This document shows, piece by piece, positions 35,944-44,382 of a stretch of DNA of 64,000 nucleotides. Source of the stretch: Sulfitobacter litoralis. Its GTDB lineage: Bacteria; Pseudomonadota; Alphaproteobacteria; Rhodobacterales; Rhodobacteraceae. The stretch is taken from the NCBI RefSeq assembly GCF_900103185.1, contig NZ_FNJD01000011.1:1-64000 (forward strand), in the 5' to 3' direction. Below the pieces are notes generated by a model that did not search any database, was not told where the DNA came from, and saw only the letters and a list, made by a program, of their open reading frames with translations. Every line of letters starts with the position of its first letter. Within the stretch, counting starts at the first letter, position 1. The position numbers and the translations under genes are program-made.

Positions 35944-36339
35944 ATGGGTTTTTTCATACGTTGGGCCTGCGCTTTTGTGCTGTTAGCCGCGACCTTTAAT
36001 CCGACGTCTTATAATTATGTCACATGGGTCATGCGCTACGGCCATATGAATCTGTCCATCGCCGTCTTGCTGGGGCTGCTGCTGCTCATCGGCTACGTTG
36101 TCTATCTGCGTGCGACGCTGCGCTCTATTGGCGGGCTGGGGATGTTGCTGGTGCTGGCACTGGTCGGGGCCAGCCTCTGGGTGCTCTATGATCTGGGGGT
36201 CCTGCGGCTGGACAACGGCAGTTTTAACCTGTGGCTCGGCCTAGTCGCACTGAGCTTTGTACTGGGCATCGGCCTTAGCTGGAGCATCTTTCGCCGCGCC
36301 GTGTCGGGGCAGGCAGATGTGGACGATGTGGAAACCTGA
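35944..36339 (+). CDS. DUF6524-like four-helix membrane protein
   Basis: A 131-residue inner-membrane protein with four hydrophobic helices: WACAFVLLAATFNPTSYNY at the start, then two central helices and LGLVALSFVLGIGLSWSIF. An acidic tail ends VDDVET. The start ATG at 35944 has AGGAAG upstream; a longer frame running in from 35395 is antisense to purA and is rejected. Small proteins of this kind are common in Rhodobacteraceae. No function is known. Confidence 0.75.
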   Translation: MGFFIRWACAFVLLAATFNPTSYNYVTWVMRYGHMNLSIAVLLGLLLLIGYVVYLRATLRSIGGLGMLLVLALVGASLWVLYDLGVLRLDNGSFNLWLGLVALSFVLGIGLSWSIFRRAVSGQADVDDVET

Positions 36340-36459
36340 AGCGAGGTTTCACACCGGCTTTCTGCCCAAGCGAGGCTACGCGGGCCAATCCTCCCTTGCC
36401 CCCATAGGCAAACTTGCCTAGACACGCCCAAAGTCAAAACCGCAGAGCCGTAGGTACCA

Positions 36460-36825
36460 ATGGAAAATGTAGTCCTGATTGTCCATCTCATTCTGGCCCT
36501 TGGCCTGATTGCAGTCGTGTTGCTGCAACGGTCCGAAGGGGGCGGCCTTGGCATGGGCGGTGGGGGCGGCGGTGCCGTTTCCGGTCGCTCGGCAGCCACG
36601 GCGATGGGCAAACTGACCTGGATCTTGGCCGCGGCCTTTATCGTGACGTCGATCACATTGACCATCATCGCGGCAGAAAAATCCGCCGGCTCCTCGGTCA
36701 TCGACCGTCTGGGCGGCACGCCACCAGCTCTGAACCAAGGTGACGCACCAGCGCTGCCCGATACCGATTCACTGCTGCCGCCGACACCTGCGGAAAACAC
36801 ACCGCAAGTTCCGACTGCGGATTAA
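36460..36825 (+). CDS. secG: SecG subunit of the Sec translocase
   Basis: A 121-residue protein with two helices (VVLIVHLILALGLIAVVLLQ and the second near WILAAAFIVTSITLTIIAA). The conserved cytoplasmic loop RSEGGGLGMGGGGG between them is typical of SecG. The C-terminal proline-rich tail is longer than in E. coli, as usual in Alphaproteobacteria. It is part of the SecYEG channel and lies just upstream of pyrG, an order found in related genomes. Confidence 0.95.
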   Translation: MENVVLIVHLILALGLIAVVLLQRSEGGGLGMGGGGGGAVSGRSAATAMGKLTWILAAAFIVTSITLTIIAAEKSAGSSVIDRLGGTPPALNQGDAPALPDTDSLLPPTPAENTPQVPTAD

Positions 36826-36851
36826 TCCAGACACTACAACAGCTTGAGGTT

Positions 36852-36897
36852 AGGCCAAGTTACGCAACAGGATGTTGCGGCTTGGCCTTGCTTTTTC
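36852..36897 (+). terminator. Hairpin terminator after secG
   Basis: AGGCCAAG (36852-36859) pairs with CTTGGCCT (36881-36888), and an inner GCAAC/GTTGC stem extends the structure. TTGCTTTTT follows. It should end the secG transcript before pyrG. Confidence 0.7.
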
Positions 36898-37002
36898 CAT
36901 CCGAATCCTGTTAGGTATAAGTCCCGTGATGCTGCGGTTTTCCGCAGCTCAATTGCTTGGCTTTTGCCGCATCAAATCTGAACTCACGGGGGCCTTCATC
37001 AC

Positions 37003-38652
37003 ATGGCACGCTATATTTTCATCACCGGTGGTGTGGTTTCCAGCCTTGGCAAAGGCCTTGCCTCTGCGGCGTTGGGGGCCTTGCTGCAAGCGCGTGGCTT
37101 TTCCGTCCGTCTGCGCAAATTGGACCCGTACCTGAACGTCGATCCCGGCACGATGTCGCCCTTTGAACATGGCGAAGTTTTCGTGACCGACGATGGTGCC
37201 GAAACCGATCTGGATCTGGGCCACTACGAACGCTTTACCGGCGTCGCGGCACGCAAGACGGATTCGATCAGCTCTGGTCGGGTCTATTCCACCGTGCTCG
37301 AGAAAGAGCGTCGCGGCGACTATCTGGGCAAGACCATTCAGGTGATTCCCCACGTCACCAACGAGATCAAGGATTTCCTGCATGTCGGCGATGACGAGGT
37401 CGACTTTATGCTGTGCGAAATCGGCGGCACCGTCGGCGACATCGAGGGCTTGCCCTTCTTCGAAGCGATCCGCCAGTTCAGCCATGACAAACCGCGCGGC
37501 CAGTGTATCTTTATGCACCTCACCCTGCTGCCCTATCTGGCAGCCAGCGGCGAGCTGAAGACCAAGCCGACGCAACACTCCGTCAAGGAATTGCAAAGCA
37601 TCGGGATCGCGCCGGATATTCTGGTCTGCCGTTCAGAACACCCGATCCCCGAAAAAGAGCGCGAGAAGATCGCCCTTTTCTGTAACGTCCGCAAAGAGGC
37701 TGTGGTCGCGGCCTATGACCTGAAAACCATCTATGACGCGCCGCTGGCCTATCACGCCCAAGGGCTGGATCAGGCCGTGCTGGATGCGTTCGATATCTCC
37801 CCCGCACCCAAGCCCGAACTGTCGGTCTGGCGCGATGTCTCTGACCGCGTGCACAACCCCGAAGGCGAGGTCAAAGTCGCCATCGTCGGCAAATACACCC
37901 AGCTTGAAGACGCCTATAAATCCATCGCAGAGGCGCTGACCCACGGTGGCATGGCCAATCGGGTCAAGGTCAAGATCGAATGGGTCGATGCAGAGGTCTT
38001 TGATCAAAGCGACGACCTGTCCTCGCACCTCGAAGGGTTCCACGCGATCCTCGTGCCCGGCGGGTTTGGCGAACGCGGTACCGAAGGCAAGATCAAGGCC
38101 GCGCAATACGCCCGCGAGCAGAAAGTCCCCTATCTGGGGATCTGTCTGGGCATGCAGATGGCCGTCATCGAAGCCGCGCGTAACGTGGCGGGCCTGACGA
38201 CTGCGGGCTCCGAAGAGTTCGACCACGAATCCACCGGCAAAAAGCGTTTCGAACCCGTCGTCTACCACCTCAAGGAATGGGTGCAGGGCAACCACAAGGT
38301 CGAACGCAAGCTGGACGACGACAAAGGCGGCACCATGCGTCTTGGTGCCTATGACGCGACGCTCAAAGAAGGATCGAACGTGGCCAATATCTATGGCACC
38401 ACGTCCATCGACGAGCGTCACCGTCACCGCTATGAGGTCGACACCGCCTACCGCGAGCAGCTTGAAAAAGCGGGTCTTACCTTCTCGGGGATGTCGCCCG
38501 ATGGCATGCTGCCCGAGATCGTGGAATGGTCCGATCACCCGTGGTTCATTGGCGTCCAGTTCCACCCCGAACTGAAATCCAAACCCTTTGATCCGCACCC
38601 CTTGTTCAAGGACTTCATCCGCGCCGCCAAGGAAATGTCGCGGCTGGTCTGA
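37003..38652 (+). CDS. pyrG: CTP synthase
   Basis: A 549-residue enzyme aminating UTP to CTP. The synthetase domain (1-270) starts [19 protein letters not shown] and includes [19 protein letters not shown]. The glutaminase domain (about 290-545) has the nucleophile in [17 protein letters not shown] and the His-Glu pair in VQFHPELKS. Length and motifs are complete. It is followed after 24 bases by rlmJ. Confidence 0.98.
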   Translation: MARYIFITGGVVSSLGKGLASAALGALLQARGFSVRLRKLDPYLNVDPGTMSPFEHGEVFVTDDGAETDLDLGHYERFTGVAARKTDSISSGRVYSTVLEKERRGDYLGKTIQVIPHVTNEIKDFLHVGDDEVDFMLCEIGGTVGDIEGLPFFEAIRQFSHDKPRGQCIFMHLTLLPYLAASGELKTKPTQHSVKELQSIGIAPDILVCRSEHPIPEKEREKIALFCNVRKEAVVAAYDLKTIYDAPLAYHAQGLDQAVLDAFDISPAPKPELSVWRDVSDRVHNPEGEVKVAIVGKYTQLEDAYKSIAEALTHGGMANRVKVKIEWVDAEVFDQSDDLSSHLEGFHAILVPGGFGERGTEGKIKAAQYAREQKVPYLGICLGMQMAVIEAARNVAGLTTAGSEEFDHESTGKKRFEPVVYHLKEWVQGNHKVERKLDDDKGGTMRLGAYDATLKEGSNVANIYGTTSIDERHRHRYEVDTAYREQLEKAGLTFSGMSPDGMLPEIVEWSDHPWFIGVQFHPELKSKPFDPHPLFKDFIRAAKEMSRLV

Positions 38653-38676
38653 CCCTCGCGAAAGGCGGCCATCGGC

Positions 38677-39459
38677 ATGCTCAGCTACCAACATATCTAC
38701 CACGCCGGCAATCTGGCCGATGTTCACAAACACAGCTTGCTGGCGTGGATGTTGGGGTATCTGACGCGCAAGGACAAACCGCTGTCCTATCTGGAAACCC
38801 ATGCGGGTCGCGCGTTGTATGACCTGTCCGACACCCCTGCCCTGAAAACCGGCGAGGCGGCGCAGGGCATCGGCCGTGCCCGTGGCTGGTTTGGCAATTC
38901 GCATCCCTACGCGCAGGTGCTCGATCAGATTACGCGTGAGCAAGGGGCCGATGCCTATCCCGGTTCGCCGCTCTTGGCCGCCAAGCTGCTGCGCGACAGC
39001 GACAGCATCCATCTGGCCGAACTGCATCCCGGTGAACATGCGGCACTTGATCTGGCGATGTCGCCCTATGACGCCAAATGCCACTACCGCGACGGGTTCG
39101 ACATGGCTTTTGCCCTGACGCCCCCCACCCCGCGCCGTGGCCTGATGCTGATCGACCCGAGTTTTGAGATCAAAACCGATTACGTCGATATCCCGCGCCA
39201 CATCGGCAAGCTCGCCCGCGCATGGAACGTCGGCATCATTGCGCTGTGGTATCCGATTTTGACCAGCAAGGCGCACCAGCCCATGCTCAGCGCGCTGATG
39301 GGGGCCCACCCCGAAGCACTGCGCCACGAGGTCAGCTTTGCCCCTGCCCGCCCCGGTCACGGGATGGTCGGATCGGGCATGTTCGTGTTGAACCCGCCAT
39401 ACGGGCTCAAGGAAGAAGCGGCCCGTCTGACGGCCAAGTTCAAAACTCTCCCCAGATAA
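38677..39459 (+). CDS. rlmJ: 23S rRNA (adenine2030-N6)-methyltransferase
   Basis: A 260-residue protein of the RlmJ (ComJ-like) family: it starts LSYQHIYHAGNLADVHKHSLL and has ETHAGRALYDL (SAM site) and the catalytic-type motif MLIDPSFEIKTDY, with DPSFE in place of the more common DPPYE. VLNPPYGL lies near the C-terminus. It modifies A2030 of 23S rRNA. Probably co-transcribed with pyrG and the DUF1330 gene. Confidence 0.92.
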   Translation: MLSYQHIYHAGNLADVHKHSLLAWMLGYLTRKDKPLSYLETHAGRALYDLSDTPALKTGEAAQGIGRARGWFGNSHPYAQVLDQITREQGADAYPGSPLLAAKLLRDSDSIHLAELHPGEHAALDLAMSPYDAKCHYRDGFDMAFALTPPTPRRGLMLIDPSFEIKTDYVDIPRHIGKLARAWNVGIIALWYPILTSKAHQPMLSALMGAHPEALRHEVSFAPARPGHGMVGSGMFVLNPPYGLKEEAARLTAKFKTLPR

Positions 39460-39469
39460 GGAGCTACCG

Positions 39470-39763
39470 ATGCCCAAAGGATACTGGATCGCAAATGTCG
39501 ACGTCCGTGACGCCGAGGTCTACGACAAATACCGCGCTGCAAATGCCAAGCCTTTTGCCGATTTCGGGGCAAAGTTTCTGGTCCGCGGGGCCACGCCAGA
39601 CGTCCGCGAAGGTACGTCACACCCGCGCATCGTTGTGATCGAATTCGCCTCTCTTGCGGATGCCGTGGCCTGCTATGAAAGCGACGGGTATCAGGCGGCC
39701 AAAGACATCCGGTCGTCGGTGTCGGATGGCAATCTTGTCATCGTCGAAGGCTATGACGCCTGA
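39470..39763 (+). CDS. DUF1330-family protein
   Basis: A 97-residue ferredoxin-like (dimeric alpha/beta-barrel) protein beginning PKGYWIANVDVRDAEVYDKY and containing FASLADAVACYESDGYQAAK, the standard DUF1330 pattern. It has a good ribosome site (AAGGAG) ten bases after rlmJ. The function is not established for the family. Confidence 0.88.
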   Translation: MPKGYWIANVDVRDAEVYDKYRAANAKPFADFGAKFLVRGATPDVREGTSHPRIVVIEFASLADAVACYESDGYQAAKDIRSSVSDGNLVIVEGYDA

Positions 39764-39897
39764 GGCCACGAACAGCAGTTGTGTGCGCGTTTAGAATTGC
39801 GCTTTTTATACATCACCCCTTTGCGAATATGGGCCAATTGGAACGTCCGGCTTTGATTTGAGTTAGCCTACAACGCCCCGAACGATAAAGAGTTGCC

Positions 39898-40335
39898 ATG
39901 TTTGAACGTCTATTCCCCCGCCGCAAGCCGGACCCCAAGCCGCTGCCACAGCCGACCCCACAGCTTGCGCTTGGTGCATTGCTGGTGCGTGTGGCGCTGG
40001 CCGATCGCACCTACCGTGCGGCCGAAGTCGGGCAGATCGACCGCATTCTGGCGCAGACCTTTGGTTTGAAACCGATCGAGGCGGCGAAACTACGTGCCAC
40101 TTGCGAAGCCTTGGAACGCCACGCGCCGGGCACGCCTGAATTCGCGCAAATCCTGCGCGAGGAAGTCGCCTATGACGACCGCAAGGCGCTTGGCGATGCG
40201 ATGTGGTCCGTGGCGCTGGCCGATGGGGCGCGCGACGACGACGAGGAAATTCAGCTGCTGGCGATCGAAACTGCGCTTGGGCTCAGCGACAAAGACATGT
40301 CCGCCGCCCGCGAAAAAGCGTTGAAAGCTTTGTGA
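39898..40335 (+). CDS. TerB-like protein, first of a tandem pair
   Basis: A 145-residue helical protein of the tellurite-resistance TerB fold: ALGALLVRVALADRTYRAAEVGQIDRIL in repeat one and ALGDAMWSVALADGARDDDEE in repeat two, with acidic residues in the helix hairpins likely to bind metal. A basic N-terminus (RLFPRRKP) precedes it. It is clearly related to the next gene, so it arose by tandem duplication. No other ter genes are nearby, so a tellurite role should not be assumed. Confidence 0.85.
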   Translation: MFERLFPRRKPDPKPLPQPTPQLALGALLVRVALADRTYRAAEVGQIDRILAQTFGLKPIEAAKLRATCEALERHAPGTPEFAQILREEVAYDDRKALGDAMWSVALADGARDDDEEIQLLAIETALGLSDKDMSAAREKALKAL

Positions 40336-40372
40336 CCTTGGCCTCACGCCGCAACCGCTCTATATCACGCCC

Positions 40373-40813
40373 ATGTTTGCAGAATTCATCAAACGGCTGA
40401 CCCAGCCTGATCCCGCCCAGCTTCCCGACGGGGATGCCCGCCTTGCGCTGACCGCGCTGTTGGTGCGCATCGCCAAGTCGGATAACGAATACGCCCCGTC
40501 CGAGCGCGCGCGCATCGACCAGATCATCGCCAAACGATATGCGCTGGATGATGACGACACCGCCTCCCTGCGTGCCGACGCCGAAGCGCTTGAAGCCGAA
40601 GCCCCCGATACCGTTCGCTTTACCCGCGCGATCAAGGATGCCGTGCCCTATGACGCCCGCCTTGCCGTGATCAAAGCGCTGTGGGAAGTCGTGCTGGCTG
40701 ACGGCATGCGCTCTGACGAAGAAAACGCATTGCTGCGTTTGGTGGCCAACTTGCTGGGGGTCACAGACACCGACAGCGCCATCGTGCGCAAGCAGATTGA
40801 AGACAAAGACTAG
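40373..40813 (+). CDS. TerB-like protein, second of a tandem pair
   Basis: A 146-residue paralogue of the preceding protein, sharing LALTALLVRIAKSDNEYAPSE and LWEVVLADGMRSDEENALLR. The spacing is 37 bases, so the pair is probably co-transcribed. The basic N-terminus of its sister is missing here. Function unknown. Confidence 0.85.
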   Translation: MFAEFIKRLTQPDPAQLPDGDARLALTALLVRIAKSDNEYAPSERARIDQIIAKRYALDDDDTASLRADAEALEAEAPDTVRFTRAIKDAVPYDARLAVIKALWEVVLADGMRSDEENALLRLVANLLGVTDTDSAIVRKQIEDKD

Positions 40814-40940
40814 TTTACGCGCAGGCGGTGAATTTACGCGGGGTCAACCGTTGAATTATTGGGCGAAACCCAAGTTCTGGATTGCAAATCCCCCTTAAAA
40901 TCACCTTAACTTGCTGCGGAATGCACAATAAGGCAGCACA

Positions 40941-41717
40941 GTGACAGATCAGCCCCCCGTTATTGAGATCAACAATCTGCACAAGGCCTATGGCCCTCTG
41001 GAGGTGCTCAAGGGGGTGTCGGTCAAGGCCCCGCGCGGGCACGTCATCTCGCTGATCGGGTCGTCCGGCTCCGGTAAATCGACGCTGCTGCGCTGCTGTA
41101 ACCTGTTGGAAGACAGCCAAGAGGGCGATCTGCGCTTCAACGGCGAGGCCGTCACCTGGAAAGGCACGGGCCACAACCGCCGCCCCGCCGATCCCAAGCA
41201 AGTGCTGCGCATTCGCACGAACCTGTCGATGGTGTTTCAGCAGTTCAACCTGTGGGCCCATATGACGATTCTGCAAAACGTGATGGAGGCCCCCCTCACC
41301 GTTCTGCGCCGCGACCGCGCCGAGGTAGAGGCCGCAGCACGGGCGTATCTCGACAAGGTGGGCATCGGCGACAAATGCGATGTCTATCCAGCGCAGCTGT
41401 CGGGCGGCCAGCAACAACGCGCCGCCATCGCACGCGGGCTGTGCATGGAACCCGAAGCACTGCTATTCGACGAACCGACCTCGGCGCTTGATCCCGAGCT
41501 TGAACAAGAGGTCGTCAAAGTCATCAAGGATCTGGCCGCCGAAGGGCGGACCATGATGATCGTAACCCATGATATGAAACTGGCGGCCGATGTCTCGGAC
41601 CACGTCGTTTTCCTGCATCAGGGTTTGATCGAAGAACAAGGGGCCCCCGACGCATTGTTCGGTGCCCCTAAATCGGAACGTCTGCGCGGGTTCCTCTCGG
41701 CCACCCACGCGGACTAA
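40941..41717 (+). CDS. Polar amino-acid ABC transporter ATPase (HisP/OccP type)
   Basis: A 258-residue ATPase with Walker A GSSGSGKST, VFQQFNLWAHMT (the HisP/OccP-specific WAHMT form), signature LSGGQQQR, Walker B LLFDEPTSALDPE and the switch VTHDMKLA. The start is GTG at 40941 with AAGG upstream. It heads a four-gene transporter followed by gamma-glutamylation genes, so basic amino acids, opines or polyamine-like amines are the probable cargo. Confidence 0.92.
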   Translation: MTDQPPVIEINNLHKAYGPLEVLKGVSVKAPRGHVISLIGSSGSGKSTLLRCCNLLEDSQEGDLRFNGEAVTWKGTGHNRRPADPKQVLRIRTNLSMVFQQFNLWAHMTILQNVMEAPLTVLRRDRAEVEAAARAYLDKVGIGDKCDVYPAQLSGGQQQRAAIARGLCMEPEALLFDEPTSALDPELEQEVVKVIKDLAAEGRTMMIVTHDMKLAADVSDHVVFLHQGLIEEQGAPDALFGAPKSERLRGFLSATHAD

Positions 41718-41755
41718 AAAACGACCAAAAAACAATAAACTGGGAGACTTCAAAA

Positions 41756-42490
41756 ATGAAAACACTCGTTCTTGCCACTGCCGCACTGGCGCTCAGCACA
41801 GGTTTCGCCATGGCAGATGCCCACGGCAAGACCATCCGCATGGGGACCGAAGGGGCCTACCCTCCCTATAACTTCCTCAATGACGCGGGCGAAGTCGACG
41901 GCTTTGAACGCGAAGTCGGCGACGAGCTTTGCGCCCGTGCCGAGCTGACCTGCGAATGGGTCACCAACGAATGGGATAGCATCATCCCGAACCTGACATC
42001 GGGCAACTACGACACCATCATCGCCGGCATGAGCATCACCGACGAGCGCGAAGAAGTGATTGATTTCACACAGAACTACTTCCCGCCTGCGGCCTCTGCC
42101 TATGCCGCGAAATCGGCTGATGCCGACATCACAGGCGGCGTCGTTTCCGCGCAGACCAGCACGATCCAAGCGGGTCACGTCGCCGAATCCGGTGCCACCT
42201 TGCTGGAATTCGCCACCTATGACGAAACCGTCGCAGCCGTGAACAACGGCGAAGCCGACGCGGTTTTCGCCGATAAGGACGCATTGGTCCCCACGGTCGA
42301 GGAATCCGGCGGCGAGATGGTATTTGTCGGTGATGACGTACCACTGGGCGGCGGCATCGGCCTTGGCCTGCGCGAAAGCGACACAGAGCTGAAAGCAAAG
42401 TTCGACACCGCCATCCAGTCGATGAAGGATGACGGCAGCCTAAACAAGCTGATCATCAAATGGTTCGGCGACGACGCCAAAACATTCTGA
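41756..42490 (+). CDS. Periplasmic amino-acid-binding protein of the ABC transporter
   Basis: A 244-residue SBP_bac_3 protein. The signal peptide (MKTLVLATAALALSTGFAMA) is followed by KTIRMGTEGAYPPYNFLNDAG, typical of lysine/arginine/ornithine-type binding proteins. Ligand-contact segments GMSITDEREEVIDFTQNYF and EADAVFADKDAL are in place. A strong hairpin immediately follows, likely limiting read-through to the permease genes. Confidence 0.92.
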   Translation: MKTLVLATAALALSTGFAMADAHGKTIRMGTEGAYPPYNFLNDAGEVDGFEREVGDELCARAELTCEWVTNEWDSIIPNLTSGNYDTIIAGMSITDEREEVIDFTQNYFPPAASAYAAKSADADITGGVVSAQTSTIQAGHVAESGATLLEFATYDETVAAVNNGEADAVFADKDALVPTVEESGGEMVFVGDDVPLGGGIGLGLRESDTELKAKFDTAIQSMKDDGSLNKLIIKWFGDDAKTF

Positions 42491-42498
42491 TCCTGATC

Positions 42499-42525
42499 GG
42501 GGCGGCACGTCTGCCGCCCCCTTTT
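42499..42525 (+). terminator. Attenuating hairpin after the binding-protein gene
   Basis: GGGGCGGCA (42499-42507) and TGCCGCCCC (42512-42520) form a nine-base stem with a CGTC loop, followed by CTTTTC. It lies between the binding-protein and permease genes, the place where partial termination raises the ratio of binding protein to membrane protein. Confidence 0.8.
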
Positions 42526-42600
42526 CTCTGCCTACCGATCTGACTAAAGACCCCAATACAGACGCCCGCAAAAGGGCGCATACCACCGGGACATTTCGCT

Positions 42601-43482
42601 ATTTTTGCTTGCACCGACCCAGAAACGCTTTCCGGCCTGTCATGGCTGACGTGCTACCTGACCACGGGCAAGCATTTGGCTTTCTATGGCGCATTCGGCA
42701 CAGTGTTGCTGTTGCTTGCCATCACCGCCCCCGCAGCACTTGCCTTTGGCTTTGGCGGCGCGATGGCCGCGCGGTCGCCCTTTGCGCCACTGTCATGGCT
42801 GGGTCGCGCCTATATCGCCATTGTGCGCGGCGTGCCCGACATCGCCTTCTTCCTGTTTTTTGTCATCGCGCTGGATCAGGGAATCGAATACCTACGCCAC
42901 AAGGTGAAATGCCCCGACTGGGATCAACCGATCCGTCAGGGCAGTGACTTTCTGGTCTGTCAGGCCGCCAAAATGCCGCTTGGGAATTCGGCGCAATGGG
43001 TCCACGAAGCCTACGGCTTTTCGCTCGCCGTCCTGACCTTTGCAATCGTGTTCGGTGCCTTTGCGGCTAATGTGCTTTATGGCGCGATGCGCGCCGTGCC
43101 ACGGGCGCAGATCGAAACCGGCGAAGCCTACGGCATGAGCCCGCGCCAGACCTTCTGGCGTATCCTTGTGCCGCAGATGTGGGTCTATGCGCTGCCCGGG
43201 TTGGGCAACCTGTGGATGGTGCTGATCAAAGCAACCCCGCTGCTGTTCTTGTTGGGCATCGAAGACATCGTGTACTGGGCGCGTGATCTGGGCGGGGCCA
43301 AGACGCCGCGCTTTACTGATTACCCCCACCCCGACTGGCGCATGTGGTATTTCCTAGCACTGCTGGTCTTCTACCTTTGCTTTACCCGGGTGTCTGAAAT
43401 CGTGCTTGACCGGCTGATGCGGCGACTGACCAAAGGTCAGGCCACCGCCGGTGGTGAAGCGCAGCGAAAGGCCGCCGCATGA
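42601..43482 (+). CDS. Polar amino-acid ABC transporter permease (HisQ/OccQ type)
   Basis: About 290 residues with five to six helices. The coupling motif is AYGMSPRQTFWRILVPQMWVY, and GNLWMVLIKATPLLFLLG is typical of HisQ-like permeases. The start is unusual: no ATG, GTG or TTG lies between the in-frame stop at 42541 and TTG 42676, yet the codons before it (IFACTDPETLSGLSWLTCYL) resemble the normal N-terminus. ATT at 42601 is therefore proposed, TTG 42676 being the conservative alternative. It overlaps the next permease gene by ATGA. Confidence 0.8.
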   Translation: MFACTDPETLSGLSWLTCYLTTGKHLAFYGAFGTVLLLLAITAPAALAFGFGGAMAARSPFAPLSWLGRAYIAIVRGVPDIAFFLFFVIALDQGIEYLRHKVKCPDWDQPIRQGSDFLVCQAAKMPLGNSAQWVHEAYGFSLAVLTFAIVFGAFAANVLYGAMRAVPRAQIETGEAYGMSPRQTFWRILVPQMWVYALPGLGNLWMVLIKATPLLFLLGIEDIVYWARDLGGAKTPRFTDYPHPDWRMWYFLALLVFYLCFTRVSEIVLDRLMRRLTKGQATAGGEAQRKAAA

Positions 43483-44285
43483 CCTGTTGGGAAACGATCC
43501 AATCCTACGGGCTGCGCTCGCTTGGCTATGGTGAACGGCTGCTGCCGCGCAGTGACTTTACGCTGTGTGATCAATTCACCCTGATCGGGTCGGGCATGAT
43601 CTGGAACGTCTACTACGGATTTTTCGCGCTGATCAGCGGCTTTCTGCTGGCAACGGTTCTGGCCGTGGGCAAGGCGCACCCCAGCCCTTGGCTGCGCAAA
43701 CCGTCGGAATGGTTTATCTTTCTGTTTCGCGGCTCGCCGTTGTTCATCCAGTTCTTTTTCGGCTATTTTTTGTTCCTTAGCCTAAAATCTGTGCACCCGT
43801 TCTTTGATATGTTCACCTCCGCGTGGCTCGGGGCGTTGATCGTTTTGTTCTTTAACACCTCCGCCTACTCGGCCGAGATTTTCTATGGCGCGCTGCAATC
43901 CATCCCCAAAGGCGACACCGAAGCCGCTGATGCCTATGGCATTTCGGGCAGGCCGCGTTTCAAGCGCATCGTCTGGCCGACCATGCTGCGTTTGGCCTGG
44001 CCCGCCTATACCAACGAGGCGATCTTCTTGTTTCATGCAACAACACTGGTCTTTTTCACCGGTTTTCCGGCGCTGCAACAACGCGGCGATGCGCTTTATT
44101 ATGCCAGCTATTTTGCGGATAAAACGTTCAACCCGTTCATCCCCTATCCCATTCTCGCCGGCTATTTCATTCTACTGACACTCGTGATCATCTCTGTCTT
44201 CGGGCTGATCAATCGCCGTCTAAACCGCCACCTGCCCCAGTCATCGGTGCGGAAAATTCGCTTGCGTCTAAATCTGATCCGGTAG
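43479..44285 (+). CDS. Polar amino-acid ABC transporter permease (HisM/OccM type)
   Basis: A 268-residue inner-membrane permease with FLFRGSPLFIQFFFGYFLF, the stretch AYSAEIFYGALQSIPKGDTE and the coupling helix AADAYGISGRPRFKRIVWP, all standard in His/Glu/Gln/Arg-type permeases. It forms the heterodimeric channel with the preceding permease. Confidence 0.92.
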   Translation: MTCWETIQSYGLRSLGYGERLLPRSDFTLCDQFTLIGSGMIWNVYYGFFALISGFLLATVLAVGKAHPSPWLRKPSEWFIFLFRGSPLFIQFFFGYFLFLSLKSVHPFFDMFTSAWLGALIVLFFNTSAYSAEIFYGALQSIPKGDTEAADAYGISGRPRFKRIVWPTMLRLAWPAYTNEAIFLFHATTLVFFTGFPALQQRGDALYYASYFADKTFNPFIPYPILAGYFILLTLVIISVFGLINRRLNRHLPQSSVRKIRLRLNLIR

Positions 44286-44382
44286 TATCTATTTTTTGAT
44301 CAAATTATTTAGCGCGTGGGCGCTACTTTCGGTTTTCATGTTTTAAGAACACCGTTCACGCCCGCCGCTTGCAAGGTGTGAT

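Noticed and set aside
37633-39477. 614-codon open frame on the minus strand opposite pyrG and rlmJ
   Set aside because: It is a high-GC shadow frame spanning two well-supported genes, has no ribosome site or recognisable domain, and its composition mirrors codon bias of the sense strand.
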